Positions 45,221-56,699 of a stretch of DNA of 64,000 bases are shown piece by piece (position 1 is the stretch's first letter; each line of letters opens with the position of its first letter). The DNA is from Trametes villosa (lineage: Eukaryota; Basidiomycota; Agaricomycetes; Polyporales; Polyporaceae). Under the pieces are notes generated by a model. It was not told where the DNA came from and did not search any database. It saw nothing but the letters and a program-made list of their open reading frames with translations. Where the stretch lies: positions 372,001-436,000 of the forward strand of contig PUDQ02000056.1 of assembly GCA_002964805.2 (NCBI GenBank). Reading direction: 5' to 3'. A program made the position numbers and the translations under genes.

Positions 45221-48062
45221 TCAGCCTGTCTTCGCGCGCTTGTTGGTGTTCCGGCTACCTCTCGTTTCGAAGTCTGCCATATCGTACGCGTGCTGCACAA
45301 GGAGGTTCGCCCGAGGCGCATAGCTGCCCAGCTGGTCCTTGCCCATGACGCCCGTGTCGGCCCATTGATTCTCGTCTGAGATGGATAGAGTGTTGAAGAA
45401 CAGGCCGAGGACCTCGTCGTGAGTGTCCAGGAGCGCGGCGGTCGCTGCCAACACCCCATGAGAGACGGCGTCAGCCCGAGAGACTGGCGCCGGTTTCCGT
45501 GTGACGTGCTGGACCAGCGGGGCGTATGTGGTCATGAAATCCCAGCTCTGGGTGGGAGCCTTTGCGATGGATGCGGATGCAGACTGCGCTTGGCTGTCCG
45601 CGATCCGCCGGAGCTTCTCCTTGTACTCCATGGCCTGGTATCGCGCGGAGATGAGGTCGAGGAGCTCCTGAATGAGACTGTTGAGGGGATTCCCAAGAAC
45701 CATGGTACGCTTCCGGAATTCAACCGTCTTGCCACCGTAGTGGAGAGTTCCTAGCCGCATGGCGGTCTCTTTCGCAATGCCGCAGTGCTGGCCGTCCGCG
45801 TCGTTCTTGAACCCGTCGAAGTAGTCCATGACGAAGTCCTTGACGTTCGTGATGTTGTGCGGCAGGTACCGGGCGGCGTAGAAGAGCACGACGTGGAAGA
45901 AAGACTCCAGTTCGTCGGCAACGACGATGGGGAGCGTCCATCCCGATGCCACGGAGGCGATCGACATGAACGGCCAGGTTCCCTGGGGTAGATTCAGTTC
46001 ACGGTTGTAGTGTAAAGTTTGAGTATGTGCACGCACCGTCCGTTCTGGCTTCCTCGCCTTGTGCTCGCTGTCCTTGGACACGTGCTTCGCAAGCTCCCAG
46101 TCCGTCAATACGCCATACCAAATCACGACCTCCTTTCCCTCGGCGTTCTTCGCATGCCGCGGAAGAATCATGACGTTTCCAGCGCTGATATCGCGGTGCA
46201 GAAGGCCGTACTTGGTGCATGCCTGCTCATGAGCTGGTGAAGAGTGATGGCGCGCATTAGTTTAGCTGCAAAATGAGGAATAACACGACACACTCTTGAT
46301 ACACTCGAACATCATCTCGATGAGCTGGTACGTGGAGCGGAAGCAGTCGAAGGGAAGGCACACGTCCTTAACGGCGATCCGATAGTGCCTATGGTGCCGG
46401 AGGGTCGTTTCCTCATGTCTCATGAGTAAGGCTTCATCCTCAACAACGAGAGCAGCGGGGGCACCATCTGTTGTGGCCGCGCGACCGCCGACGTCTGCTT
46501 CCTCGCGAGCGCGCTTTCGGTTGCTGCTCCGTCCGGCAGACGGGTTCGTCCGCGCCGTCTCGGCCCTCGCCTGCGTCCGCGCGATTCGTCGTTCTTCGTC
46601 TTGGTTCTTCTTACGCAGCTTCTCCTCGTAGACAGCTGCGAACGGGCGTTGCCCGTCGACGTCGCCGTGGCAGAGGAGCGCGGGGACTATCATGTGCGGT
46701 TCGTTCGCGAACATCCCCAGATACCTGCCTTCCGGCTCGACACCCTCGTAGCGCGGCCGCCACGAGTCCTTCAGGAACACGAATCGCCGCGTGCGCGCGT
46801 CCACAGCGACGTAGCCCCGAGTAGCGCGGCCAAACATTGAAGACGATTCGAAGAACGGTTTCCCGACGAGGAAGACCCGGTTGCCCTCCCCGACGCGAAG
46901 CTTGTATCGAGGCCAACCGGGGACTAGCGAGGCCCTGAACTTCTCTCGAACGTATTTAAAGATACGTTTGTCGCCGGGAAGCTCTTCTGGGACCACGCGG
47001 AGGTCGGGGTCTAGTTGTCGCAGAGCGGCTGCTCTCGACGGGCGACCAACCCGCGAGCTCCCAGGGTTGACGGAAGCGCACGAGGTTTCGGCGCCGTTTG
47101 CAGCTGGGGCAGATGTCGGTTCAGTGGTATCGTCGGCTGCGCTGGGCGATTGCGACTCGGCGGCAGCCGCGGAGTCCCCGGCGGTCAGACCTTCGGCAGC
47201 GGGGGGGTCTTGCTCGGGGTATCGGAAGTCCATGTATTCGACGTCTACGCCGGGGTGTGGTAGAGCAAGCTCGTCCATCAGATTGTAGGCTGCAGAGTCC
47301 TCTGTGAGCATCGTCGCTGTGGGGTCCAGGCCCTGAAGCGTGTCGTTGAGTTGAGCAAAGCGCCAGAGGAACTGAACCAGTTTGTCAGAGCTCGCGATGT
47401 AGTCGACCTTGCGGGACACGATGACTCCGGACCTGTCCCATCGCACCGCACGAAACTCGTTTCCGCCGAAGAGGAGCGAATAGAGTGCCGTACAGTGTTG
47501 GTGGAGGAACGCGTTGTGCGCGTACGCGATGAGCTTCGCACGAACGCCCGCGCTTGTTTCGTCGTCGGGCTCCGATGAAGCGTCGGGCGTGTCGTCCCAC
47601 GGGTCGCACTTGATCTCTCCACCCTCGAATTCTATGAATAGTCGACAGTGCGTCCAGTTAGGCTGCTCGTCGGAGGGGAGATGGCCGTCAGCGTAGAGAG
47701 CGGCGTCGACCTTCGAGCTCGTTGAGTCGTACTCCTCTGTGTTGTATCGTGAGAGCGCGGCCGTGTAACCGTTCGGCAGGCTGAGCTCGTTGATGACTTT
47801 CACCTACAGTGATTTCAGTCGAGGAGAACGCATAAGAGGGGAGAGAACAGTTACGCACGACAGCTTCTGCGACCGTATCCTCTTCAAGCTTCTTGGCTTT
47901 GTTTCTCCCGTCAAGCGTTCCGTCGAACACGGCGAAGAAGGCGGCACGAGCTTCTATGAGCTGCGTGCGAGTAATAGCCTGGGTCACCGGCACATCCTCA
48001 GGCGGAGCTGGGAGGATGTCCTGTATGAACGTCTCGAAATCAACAAGCACGTTGGTCCCCAT
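45221..48062 (-). CDS. Full-length FunK1-type protein kinase
   Basis: The exons are 47859-48062, 46294-47803, 46037-46233 and 45221-45982, giving 890 residues from MGTNVLVDFETFIQDILP. Blocks in order are RWDRSGVIVSRKVDY, LDPTATMLTEDSAAY, FRYVREKF-like FKYVREKFRASLVPGW, GRATRGYVAVDARTRRFVFL with KDSW, then YGLLHRDISAGNVMILP and GVLTDWELAKH. Exon 4 has GTWPFMSIASVASGWTLP and ADELESFFHVVLFYAARYL. It ends with NKRAKTG, a basic motif in the place of KRART. Catalytic HRD, Asn and the DFG-position Asp are kept. It is more diverged from the pair at 27973 and 51013 than they are from each other. Confidence 0.9.
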
Positions 48063-49089
48063 GCTACACCGTGCTAGAGGAGAACAGTATAAGCCGGCTC
48101 TAGAGGAGAGGATTAGCGGATAGTATTACCTGGGGTAACCGGGTTGTCGATTTGTGGTTTCTGTCCCCTTGACAGGTCTTTGCTCGTGTTGCTCGCGTTT
48201 GGTCAAGAAGAGAGAGTCTGGTAAAACAACCAAGATGGGGCGGACCTCCGTCGCTGAGGAACATGAGGGAGTAAAGGAGTGCGACGGCACACCTATTAGG
48301 GAAGCAGCACCAGTCAATGTAAGTATCGGAATTCGAGACACGTTGGTGGCTAAACTGCTCACACTCCGGGACGCGCGCGGTTATGGCTCAGATTCAAAGC
48401 CAGTATTTTCGGTCCCAGAGAGAAATTGTGTGGAGGCCGCCAGTAGAACGGAATTAGGAGACAATGGGGACGGTGGGCTAATTTGCAGTCGCGGTTGAAG
48501 GCAAGCCGTTGAAGCGCTAGCGCGGCAGTGGGCGTCTCGTGGCGAACCTAGTTTTCCTAATCCGAACGCGGTTCAGCACGGCCCCTTCGCTCGCCTTCGC
48601 TCGTTGCTTAAACTCAACTTGTTGCATCAAGCCGCGAGTCCTAGATTTACCACAGGTTGGTAGAGCGACAACACGCCCGGCTCTTCTATTGACCGCTAAT
48701 GTCGCACTCGTTGAAGATCAATCCGCAAGAAGCGTTGCCACGAGGTGAAAACTCATGTCTCCACTGAATGTAAGTACTGTTTGCGCCGCAAGCCTGTCTT
48801 CTCTCTTCCTCACGACGCGAGCATCGCTGCATCGCACAACCACTTTGGCACGCACCTTTGTACGTACTCCGTTACTTGAACACTTTTGTTGATCTACTAT
48901 TTTGCTTCCAGTGAGCTTTGTCCTCTGGGACGAGACCTACGCCGCCCAACTTGAAGGGCGCTTTGAAGGGCGCTCACCAGCACGACGGGCTCTCTTTCTT
49001 CATCACACCGAATGAACAGGAGAACTGACAGTTAGTGCAGTGGATTATCCTCCCACATTTCCAGGTCCCGACTCACGTCGTTTGCCCCC
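48063..49089. other. 5' region of the FunK1 gene at 45221 and gap
   Basis: About 48450-48600 resembles the upstream sequence of the gene at 51013 (GACAATGGGGAC, CGGTTGAAGGCAAGC, GTTGAAGCG, GGGCGTCT, TTTCCTAAT). A reading frame at 48154-48498 has no support and is not annotated. Confidence 0.45.
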
Positions 49090-50150
49090 TCTTTCCGTCT
49101 CCGATCACCACCGTCAGAAACTCCTACCGGACAACTCTCCTCTATACTCTCCTTCTCGGCGAAGAGACCAACGCCTGACGTCAAAAAACTCTCTTTCGCC
49201 ATCATCGCAGGCGATCAGAAGCACCCACGGATCTTTCGACCGAACATTCTCCCAAAGATCAAGGCTCCGACGGTCTTCGCCTTCTTCTTTCTTCTCCGAT
49301 CTCTGCCCTCACACATTCCTATCGCGTCGCTCACCTCCCAATCATTGGCACGAGCCATGATGACATCACCCACGTTGTGAACCTGCTCGGGAGCACCATG
49401 GAGACGTTCTGCCTGCTCCAAGTCCTCGACGCCGACTGTACCGCCGCCTGCTACTAGCCCACATCCTCCCTCCGGAACGTGCGCCTCCCGTCTCAAGCTC
49501 GAGCACTTAAAGGTCGCCGACTTGTACGATCCATTTGCTAACGTACGTCCTCGTCCGACTCCTACACGGCCCCGCGCTGACATACCTTTCCCGCCCCACA
49601 GGCCCTCTGCGAGGCAGACGTCATGCCCGTGCTGGGCATCGCACAGGCGTTCCCCGCGCTGAAGACGATCATGCGGAGCGTCGACAGTGCGGTGATGGAT
49701 GACCCTCGCCCGAGGTCGTGCCCGGGAACATGGCTACCTATGCGCACGCGCTATTCAGCGCTGTGCCCCCGCTCAGCCGGCTCTCGATGCACGGCCTCCG
49801 AGACCCGATGTACGGCCCACGAGGCGAGTCAACTGGCGTTGCCATCCGCCGCGGGTCACTTTCCCAGATCATGCTCAATTGTTATGAACGCATATCCGAA
49901 TACTCTGAGTCAGGCGCTGGATGGTACTAGCCGCAGGTGATCAACGCTCACCCAGACGACGGTACGAAGACGGAGCCGGAACGTGAGGAGGCAGCCGGTT
50001 ACAGAGCTCGCCAAGTGGTACGCGAAGCTGCCCGGAGCGAAGGCGTGCGTGCTGCGAACCGTCTGTGGCGTTCTTTGTCTACGCCCCAATGTAGGCACAA
50101 GGGCGGCAAACGGAAACGAGGGCGGCGGGGAGGCTAACCTATAGGAGAGC
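49090..50150 (+). pseudogene. F-box plus FunK1-tail pseudogene
   Basis: This is homologous to 34600-35805. Readable islands are SHDDITHVVNLLGSTMETF, CTAACY then a TAG in place of Trp (about 49456), DVMPVLGIAQAFPALKTIM, and a region matching TYARVLFDALPALGRLAIHE in shifted frame. After it the FunK1-tail part is recognisable: REEAAGYRARQVV, then AFFVYAPM followed by TAG where the functional tail has Gln. The F-box exon itself is not found. Multiple frameshifts, small deletions and stops make it non-functional. It keeps the F-box-then-FunK1-tail order, so that arrangement predates the duplication. Confidence 0.72.
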
Positions 50151-51012
50151 TGCACGTAGGGCGATCCACATCCGACAAAGCCTCAAGCTTCAAGGTCGAG
50201 CTCTCCCTCTCCGGCACCAACAGCGGGCTCGAGACCTGGCGCGTGGAGCGTGGCGGGGGCCGCGGGAGTGAGGGCAGAGGGGCATGGCCCGTTCGTGTTC
50301 AAGTTCGCGCATCCCTTACTACCGCTTCTTCCCTTTCTCTTCCAAATCGAGGCCTGTCGCGCCTTCATACTTTCCGCCCTTCTAGTCTTCCGACTTGAGC
50401 TTGTCTTCCACCTCAGCCCCCATCTCCCTCTAAGATGACGTTGTCGGTAGCAAGGGCTCGGGCGCGCTGTCAGCCGACTTCACCAAGCCGCTCCCGCGCG
50501 CGAACATGAACGAGCTACGCTCGTGTACATCGTCAAACGCGTATGGCACAGCAGTTCATGGCATTTTGAGGAAATCACTGGCACCTTGGAGAACCGCGGT
50601 CGTTACGTGCAGATCTGTGCGCCGCTCAAGCTGAATGCCTGTCGAATACGAGAATGATATGGCGCGTTGGCAAGCGTATGATACAGAGTGAGGGAGGTAG
50701 TGAAACGGAATATGTAAGGTGGATGTCATGAACAGCTGGTAAATGTGCAACAGGGCGTGGAAAGCGAGATGGTAGACGATAGGGAACATAGAGAGGACAG
50801 ACAAGAGGTACATGGAGCATAGATAGAGACAAGCGAGATTGTCCGACGAACTGTGGACGCCACACCACTGCGAAAGGGAATCCTTCCGATATACAACTGC
50901 CCAACCGCCTCGAACCAGTAGGGGCGAGGAGAGACGCGCTGCGCGGGCCGGAATTGCAGGCTGAGGCAGCCATGATGACGACTTTTGTCGCAGGACGCGG
51001 GCGTTATCCATA
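50151..51012. other. Convergent 3' region
   Basis: Starts with a short repeat shared with 35808-35860 (GAGAGCTGCA-GTAGGGCG). The rest is AT-richer flank of the FunK1 gene; no exon is supported. Confidence 0.45.
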
Positions 51013-54000
51013 TCAACCGGACGGGTGGGGCTGGCTGCCGCTGCTGACGAAAGAGAAGCCGGAGTCCGGGAGCTGGTTGGAGCTGGCCGGGGTGGAAAAC
51101 ATCGATTCACCGGTCCTGGCACGCTTGACTGGCCCATCGGTAGTCCCGCGCGAGCCCGTGCCGCGAGGCAGGACGACCTTGTTCATCAGAACGATCCGGG
51201 GCTCGTAGTTGATGAGCTGGTCCTTGACGACCCAGGTGTCCAGCTTAGCGAACTTCTCGTTAGGCATGTCCATGGCGTCGGCGAACAGACTAAGCATCCA
51301 TGGATGGTCGAGAGACTGCGCTGTCGCTTCCTGCTCTGCTGTCGGCGCAGGGATCCCGTCGTTCGTCCGAGCGTTGCGAGGCTTGGGAATCTGCCGCCGC
51401 CACTCCTGCTCACCCTCCGAGTCGCGGAGAAACAGGCCTTCCTTTGTGCCGGAGGAATTAGCGGACTTATTCGACAGTTCTGCTAGTTTGCGCTTGTGCT
51501 TCAAGACGGCGTATCGGCATTGTAAACCTGTGAGGACGTCGGTGATCCAGTCGTTCATCGGGTCGTTCTCCACGAAACCGAGGGTCCGCTGCTGAGAGAG
51601 CACAACCTCGCCGTTCGAGACGGTGCTATTCTTCAGGTGGCTGCATAGACGCTTGTCTTCGTCCTCGATCAGGAATGTGTCGAAGTAGTCGGTGACGAAT
51701 TGCGTCACGTTGAGGATATTGTGTCTGAGGAAGCGCACGGCGTAGAAGAGCGTGACGTGGAAGAATGATTCGAGCTCGTCGACGACAGCGATTGGGAGCG
51801 TCCATTGCGAGTCGACATAGGCAACAGCCATGAACTGCCACGTACCCTGCGTCGCTGTCAGGAAGAATACAAGGACAAGACCAGCGTGACAACTTACAGT
51901 GCGTTCAGGTTGCCTTGCCTTCTCCGTGGAGCGGTCCTCCGAATAGGGATTCGCGAGCTCCCAATCCGTTAACACCCCACGCCATCTGAGTTTGACGCTT
52001 TTGGTGCTCTCAACCCACTCAAGGCGAGGGAGGATGAGGACGTTGCCCGCGCTGATATCGCGATGCAAGAGGCCGTGTCTGGTATACACGTAGTAGTGAG
52101 CTGCGAAAAAGGACGTTAGCATGCAATTGTGGAGGCGCTTATCGCTTGAGGACGTACTCTTCACACAATCCGACATCAGATGGAGGAGCTGATAGGTCGT
52201 CCTGAACTCTTCGAAGGGAAGGCAGACTTCCTTCACCGCAATCCGGTAATGAATGTGATGCCGCAAGGTTCCTTCGACGCCCGACCCGGTTGGGTCTCCA
52301 GAAGGGAGCGGCCCCTTGGAGTTGCCGCCAGTCTCGTCCGCAGGAGCGTGGGGACGTTTCCTACCGCGACCGGGTTGCTCAGTCGAGACAGAAGCGGTGT
52401 CGTTTGCCTCGCGGCGCGCCTCGTCCCTTATCTTCCTCTTCACGATCTCCTCGTATTGCGCGGTGTACGCGCATTGCTTGCCCACGTCGCCGTGGTAGAG
52501 GACGGTCGGAACGATGATCTTGGCATCCCCCTTGAAGCGCTCCAGGTGAACGCCTTCTGGCTCCACGCCTTCATAGAAGGGGCGCCAGGAGTCCTTCAAG
52601 AATACGAATCGGCGCGTCCGCGCATCGATGGCGACGTAGCCCCGCGTGGCCCGCCCGAACATCGACGACGACTGGAAAACCGGCTTCGCGACGAGATACA
52701 CCCTCTCTTCCTTCCCGACCTTGACCTTGTACCGTGGCCACCCTGGGGCGAGGGACGCTCGGAACTTCTCTCGAACGTATCTGAACACTCTGGGATCTCC
52801 GTCGACCTTCTCAATATTCTCCAGATCTGGGTCGGAGTCTGGCACTCCCGGTTCGCATTCGGTGACCGCGGCGTCCAGGGGCGGCTGGGCTGCCTCCTCG
52901 GGACCAGGTGTCGCGGGCTTCTTGGCTTTGCGCCGTCTCGTCGTCTCTGCAGGCGGGGACGACGATCCTGCATGTTGAGGCATGTTGGGAACATCCGACG
53001 CAGACGGTGCAGAATGTTTGTCCGAGGACGTCTTGGGAGGAGGGGGAGGGCGGGCTGGAGGGGGTGTGTAGTCCTCGGTGCCGGGTTCCATGTAATCCAT
53101 GTCCAGCTGCTCGTCGGGTTGAGCGAGCTCGTCCATGAGCCGGAACGCCATCGTACCAGGTTTGATCAGCGTCGCGGTCGGGTCCAGGCCTTGTTGAGTT
53201 TCGTCGAGCAGGAGAAGCCGCGAGATGAGGGCCAGGAGCGGCTCTGGGTTCCTTGCGTAGTTGACCTTCTTGGACACGATAACCCCGGACCTGTCCCAGC
53301 GCATGGCGCGGAACGAGTCACCAATGATGAAGAGGGAGTAGAGCGCGATTCGGTGTTGATACAGGAAGACCTGCCGCGCGTACGTGATGAGCTGGGCGCG
53401 CACGTCGACGCGCGACTGCGCCTCGCTCTCCGCGATCTTCCCCTCCCGATCGTCCCATGGATCGAACCTGGACGAGCCCCTCTTGAACTCGATGTAGAAG
53501 CGGCAGTGTATCCAGTCCGGCCAGTCGCCCTTCGGTAGCCGGTCCTCGGGATAGATCGCGGCATCGACCTTGGACTTTGAGTCGTCTGATCGGTTCGCCT
53601 TGTACCTCGAGAGCGCCGCCTTGTACTTGTGAGACAGTATGAAAGGGTTCAGGACGTTGACCTACAAGAGCCGTTGTATTAGTCGAGGACGGCGCCGCAG
53701 AGAGCATTCCACATACAAAAGCCTCCGCAATATCATCCTCCTTCAAGTTCACAGCCGTCTTCGTTTCCGCGCTTGCGTAAAACAGCTTGGAGAGCGCGTC
53801 CTTCACGTCGTCTACCGTCTTGGTATCTAGCTCGGGCTGACCCTCGGAGGGAGTTGGGAGAAGGTCTTTGACGAAGTCCGACAGCTCAACGAGTACCGTT
53901 GTGCCCATGCTTGAACCACCCTCGAGGCGTCTGTCTAGAGTTGCGTTAGGCTGGATCACGAGCCCGTGTTTCCTAGGGTCAAAGTTGTTGGGGTTCGCGG

Positions 54001-54082
54001 GTCTGTACGGACTGGTCTTCTGGCCTGGCGGGGCTGCGTAAGAGACGGGCTGTGGAGTTGGCTTGCCGTTAGACTCCTCCAT
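51013..54082 (-). CDS. Full-length FunK1-type protein kinase, inverted near-duplicate of the gene at 27973
   Basis: The exons are 53717-54082, 52158-53661, 51898-52100 and 51013-51846, giving 968 residues from MEESNGKPTPQPVSY. Most exon boundaries and lengths match the gene at 27973 exactly (first exon 366 bp in both). Motifs are RWDRSGVIVSKKVNYARNPE, GRATRGYVAIDARTRRFVFL with KDSW, HGLLHRDISAGNVLILP, GVLTDWELANP, GTWQFMAVAYVDSQWTLP and DELESFFHVTLFYAVRFL. A KRART motif lies near the C terminus. Introns 2 and 3 (57 and 51 bp) are multiples of three and stop-free in frame, as in the duplicate. The linker between N-terminal region and N-lobe has diverged most. Catalytic residues are all present. 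Confidence 0.9.
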
Positions 54083-54385
54083 CGTGAGTTGAGAGGGAGA
54101 AACGTGAGAGGGCGGTGAGGACTTACAGGGAAGATGCTCGCAAGGTTTATAAATCCGTGAACGAGCCCGTGGCTAAACTAGCCACGCTGCGGGATGTGCA
54201 TGGTTCTGGCTAATTGCTGAGAATTTCGAGCGCAGCGGCTGATTGTGCGAGTACTTTAAGCTAAATCGATAGCAGGAGACAATGGAGACAATGGGCCTAC
54301 TCGAAGTCGTGGTTGAAGGCAAGCTGTTGAAGCGGGCGGGCGTCTTATTGCGAACTTGAGTGAGATTTCCTAATGGGGACGCCAC
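51013..54385 (-). repeat. Arm 2 of an inverted segmental duplication
   Basis: Counterpart of 27670-30997 on the opposite strand, including upstream TTTATAAA, GTGGCTA-ACTAGCCACGC and the CCACGACTTCGAGTAGGCCC element. Such large inverted repeats can drive inversion or deletion of the 20 kb between them. Confidence 0.85.
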
Positions 54386-54699
54386 TCGACACTCCGCTCA
54401 GCGCTTAACGTCTAGAATCAAGCCATGACATGCGGGGTACCGCAGCAGCAGGGTAGGACAAAAGCGCATCGGATACGTATCGCGCCTACGAGCCTGCTAT
54501 GAACATCGCGAGCGCACACAAGCAGTGACGCGGACCGACCCGTAGCAAAGAGCGCCTGCACTTGGCGGAGAGCACTGTAGTCGGTACAGCAATGACGGCG
54601 CGCAGAGCGCATGTAACGTGGACCTTAAGAAGTTTGAGATAGCTGACTCGAGTACATACATGAGGGCTACAGACGATACATATTCCTTACACACAGATC
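54386..54699. other. Intergenic gap
   Basis: Lies upstream of the FunK1 gene ending at 54082 and downstream of MET22. I see nothing supported in it. Confidence 0.5.
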
Positions 54700-56699
54700 T
54701 TACAAAGCAGCGGTCTCCTCTTCCTTCTTCGCCTGCAATACGGCAGCAATGACCTTGCCATGCACGTCCTTGCCCGCGGCGACCACACCGAAGTTCTCGC
54801 CCAGCGTCCTCCCGAGCCCGAAGTCGAGGGGCTCTCCGCGGCCATCGGTGATGACACCGCCCGCTTCCTCGACGAGGACAGCTCCCGGCGCGTGGTCCTG
54901 AGGTACGCATCAGTCATAGTCGCAGCTCGTCAGAAAGAAACCCGTACCCAGATCTTCTCCTTGTACCCCGCACCCGTCGGCATCCGCAGGTACGCGCCTC
55001 CATCCCCACGCGCGAGCGCGCAGTACTTCGCCTGGCTGTCCATCCGCGTCGGCGCGCGCGTGATGCCCAGGATCTGCGCGACGCGCTCGTTGAAGCTCAG
55101 CTTCGCGTGCGCCTTCTCGACGCTCTCCAGGAAGTTCAGCGTCTCCGCCGTCGACGGCGGGATCGTCAGCTGCGTGGGCGCCGCCGAGAAGGGGCTCTCG
55201 AGAGACAGCTGGTACGCGCCCTGCCCGCGCACAGCAACGAAAATGCAGCCGCGCGGGCCCGAGGGGTCCGCTGCGGAGACGGGGAGGTTCGGGCAGCCGA
55301 TGACGCCTAGTGTGGGGCGGGAGTCGACGATAAGCGAGAGACAGACGGCGTATTGCTCGCCGCGCAGGAAGCCCTTCGTGCCGTCGATCGGGTCGAGCGT
55401 CCAGAAACCTATCAAGCACGTATGTCAGCCACTATTTCCTGCTGCATTCAGCCTGGGTGCCAGGTCGCTTGCATGTCAGAGTAAGACTCCACCCTCATTC
55501 ATGGACCATCGAAGTGGGCACTTCGCCATCGTCGATCGTGCTCAAGAATCGATCTGAAGCTTAATCCCCTATGACCAGCAAGAAAGCGCTGCTGCACGCG
55601 CCATTCGAGTGCGCAGGACTCCCAGATGTCTGGGACACGAGCACACTCTTCATTCGAATGGCGCGTGCTGGAGCCCCGCGCTGGTCCTTGCTCGTCGATT
55701 CAGAGACAGCCACGATCAAGGTCATACCGCTTGATCATGATGTGATGGAAGGTTTGAACCTCCATAAACGAGCTCTGACGAGCCAGGGATGTGCCACAGA
55801 TCGGGAAAATCATATGTGAGATATCCCCGGTGTAGTCCAGCGCTGGCGCGGGTGCGAGTTCCGGCGCAAGTACGAGGGCGCATACTCGGCATGTACTGTA
55901 CCTTCGAGACGTGACCCACTTACCGTCAAAAGTAGCGTTCAAGCCATCTCGTCGCGAGCTGCACGTTTATGGTGGCGACTCGGCGCAATGTGCCGCGTAG
56001 ACTCACTTCGGGGAACAGAGCATCCCCGCACCAACGGTCAACCTATGTCGGCCAGTGCTCAGAGTGATACCAGTAAGCCTGCAATCGTATGCGGTTGCAG
56101 GCTCATGGGTAAAGTAGAATCGTCGGGTGACTCGAGTAGAGGCTAAGATGCACTTCGGGGGGAAGCGTGTGCGTGCCCAAAACGCCGCGAAAGAATATAG
56201 ACAGCATGGTTCAAATGAAGAGAGCACTCACGTCCTGTCCTGCCGCCCTCGTAGTTTCCGCGGTCAATTGCGTCCAGCAGTTGTTCCGACGTTTGCGCCT
56301 GGCTTGGACCGAGCCCCCACTCCTCCTTCTCGCCCTCCGCGAGCGGCGCGGTCAGCGTCTCACCCGCAAGCTGGATGATGCGCTCCTTCAGGGCCTTCCC
56401 CGACTCTACCCGGAGGTCCGCTGCGTCTTCCTCGCCGACGATGGGGTCCTGGGGGAACGTCCGGCCGAGGATGGTGTTGACGACCGCCTGCGCGGCGTAA
56501 TCGCCCACTATCCGCGCCCATCCGTCAGCATCCGTCCTCGCTCCGACACGAATGACCACGCACCAGTGACCGGGCTCGCGTCCTCCTTCGTGAGCGTCTC
56601 CTGCTTGACGAGCTTGTTGAAGACGGAGGCGGTGAGCCCGCACGCGCGGCGCACGGCGGCGATGGCGATCTGTTTTTCAGCGGCGTAGGTGGTGGACAT
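54700..56699 (-). CDS. MET22: 3'(2'),5'-bisphosphate nucleotidase (PAP phosphatase)
   Basis: The exons are 56564-56699, 56232-56507, 54948-55408 and 54700-54897, giving 356 residues, the usual length for the HAL2/MET22 family. Motifs: SPVT at the start of the metal site, DPIVGEEDAADLR with the GEED metal ligands, LDPIDGTKGFLRGEQYAVCL with the DPIDGT signature, and DHAPGAVLVEEAGGVITD, the WD(x)AG-type motif. The enzyme removes the 3' phosphate from PAP, and also PAPS, in sulfate assimilation. In yeast it is magnesium dependent, inhibited by lithium and sodium, and linked to salt tolerance. The start MSTTYAAEKQIAI fits the family. Intron 2 is 823 bp (55409-56231), over ten times the local norm, and contains a perfect inverted repeat. 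A broken duplicate lies at 63470-64000. Confidence 0.94.
55594..55668. repeat. Inverted repeat inside the long MET22 intron
   Basis: GCACGCGCCATTCGA at 55594-55608 pairs perfectly with its complement at 55654-55668. Between them TCCCAGA-TG-TCTGGGA forms a second, nested hairpin. It suggests a small inserted element or a structured RNA segment. Confidence 0.6.

Noticed and set aside
48154..48498. A 114-codon frame upstream of the FunK1 gene at 45221
   Set aside because: It overlaps sequence conserved as promoter flank of other FunK1 genes, and the frame is not conserved there.
52180..53538. A 452-codon open frame on the plus strand
   Set aside because: It is antisense to the FunK1 exon 2 at 51013-54082; its composition follows from GC-rich third positions of that gene and it has no motif of its own.
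55571..55819. An 82-codon frame within the MET22 intron
   Set aside because: No family match, it spans the inverted repeat, and no splice or promoter evidence supports it.
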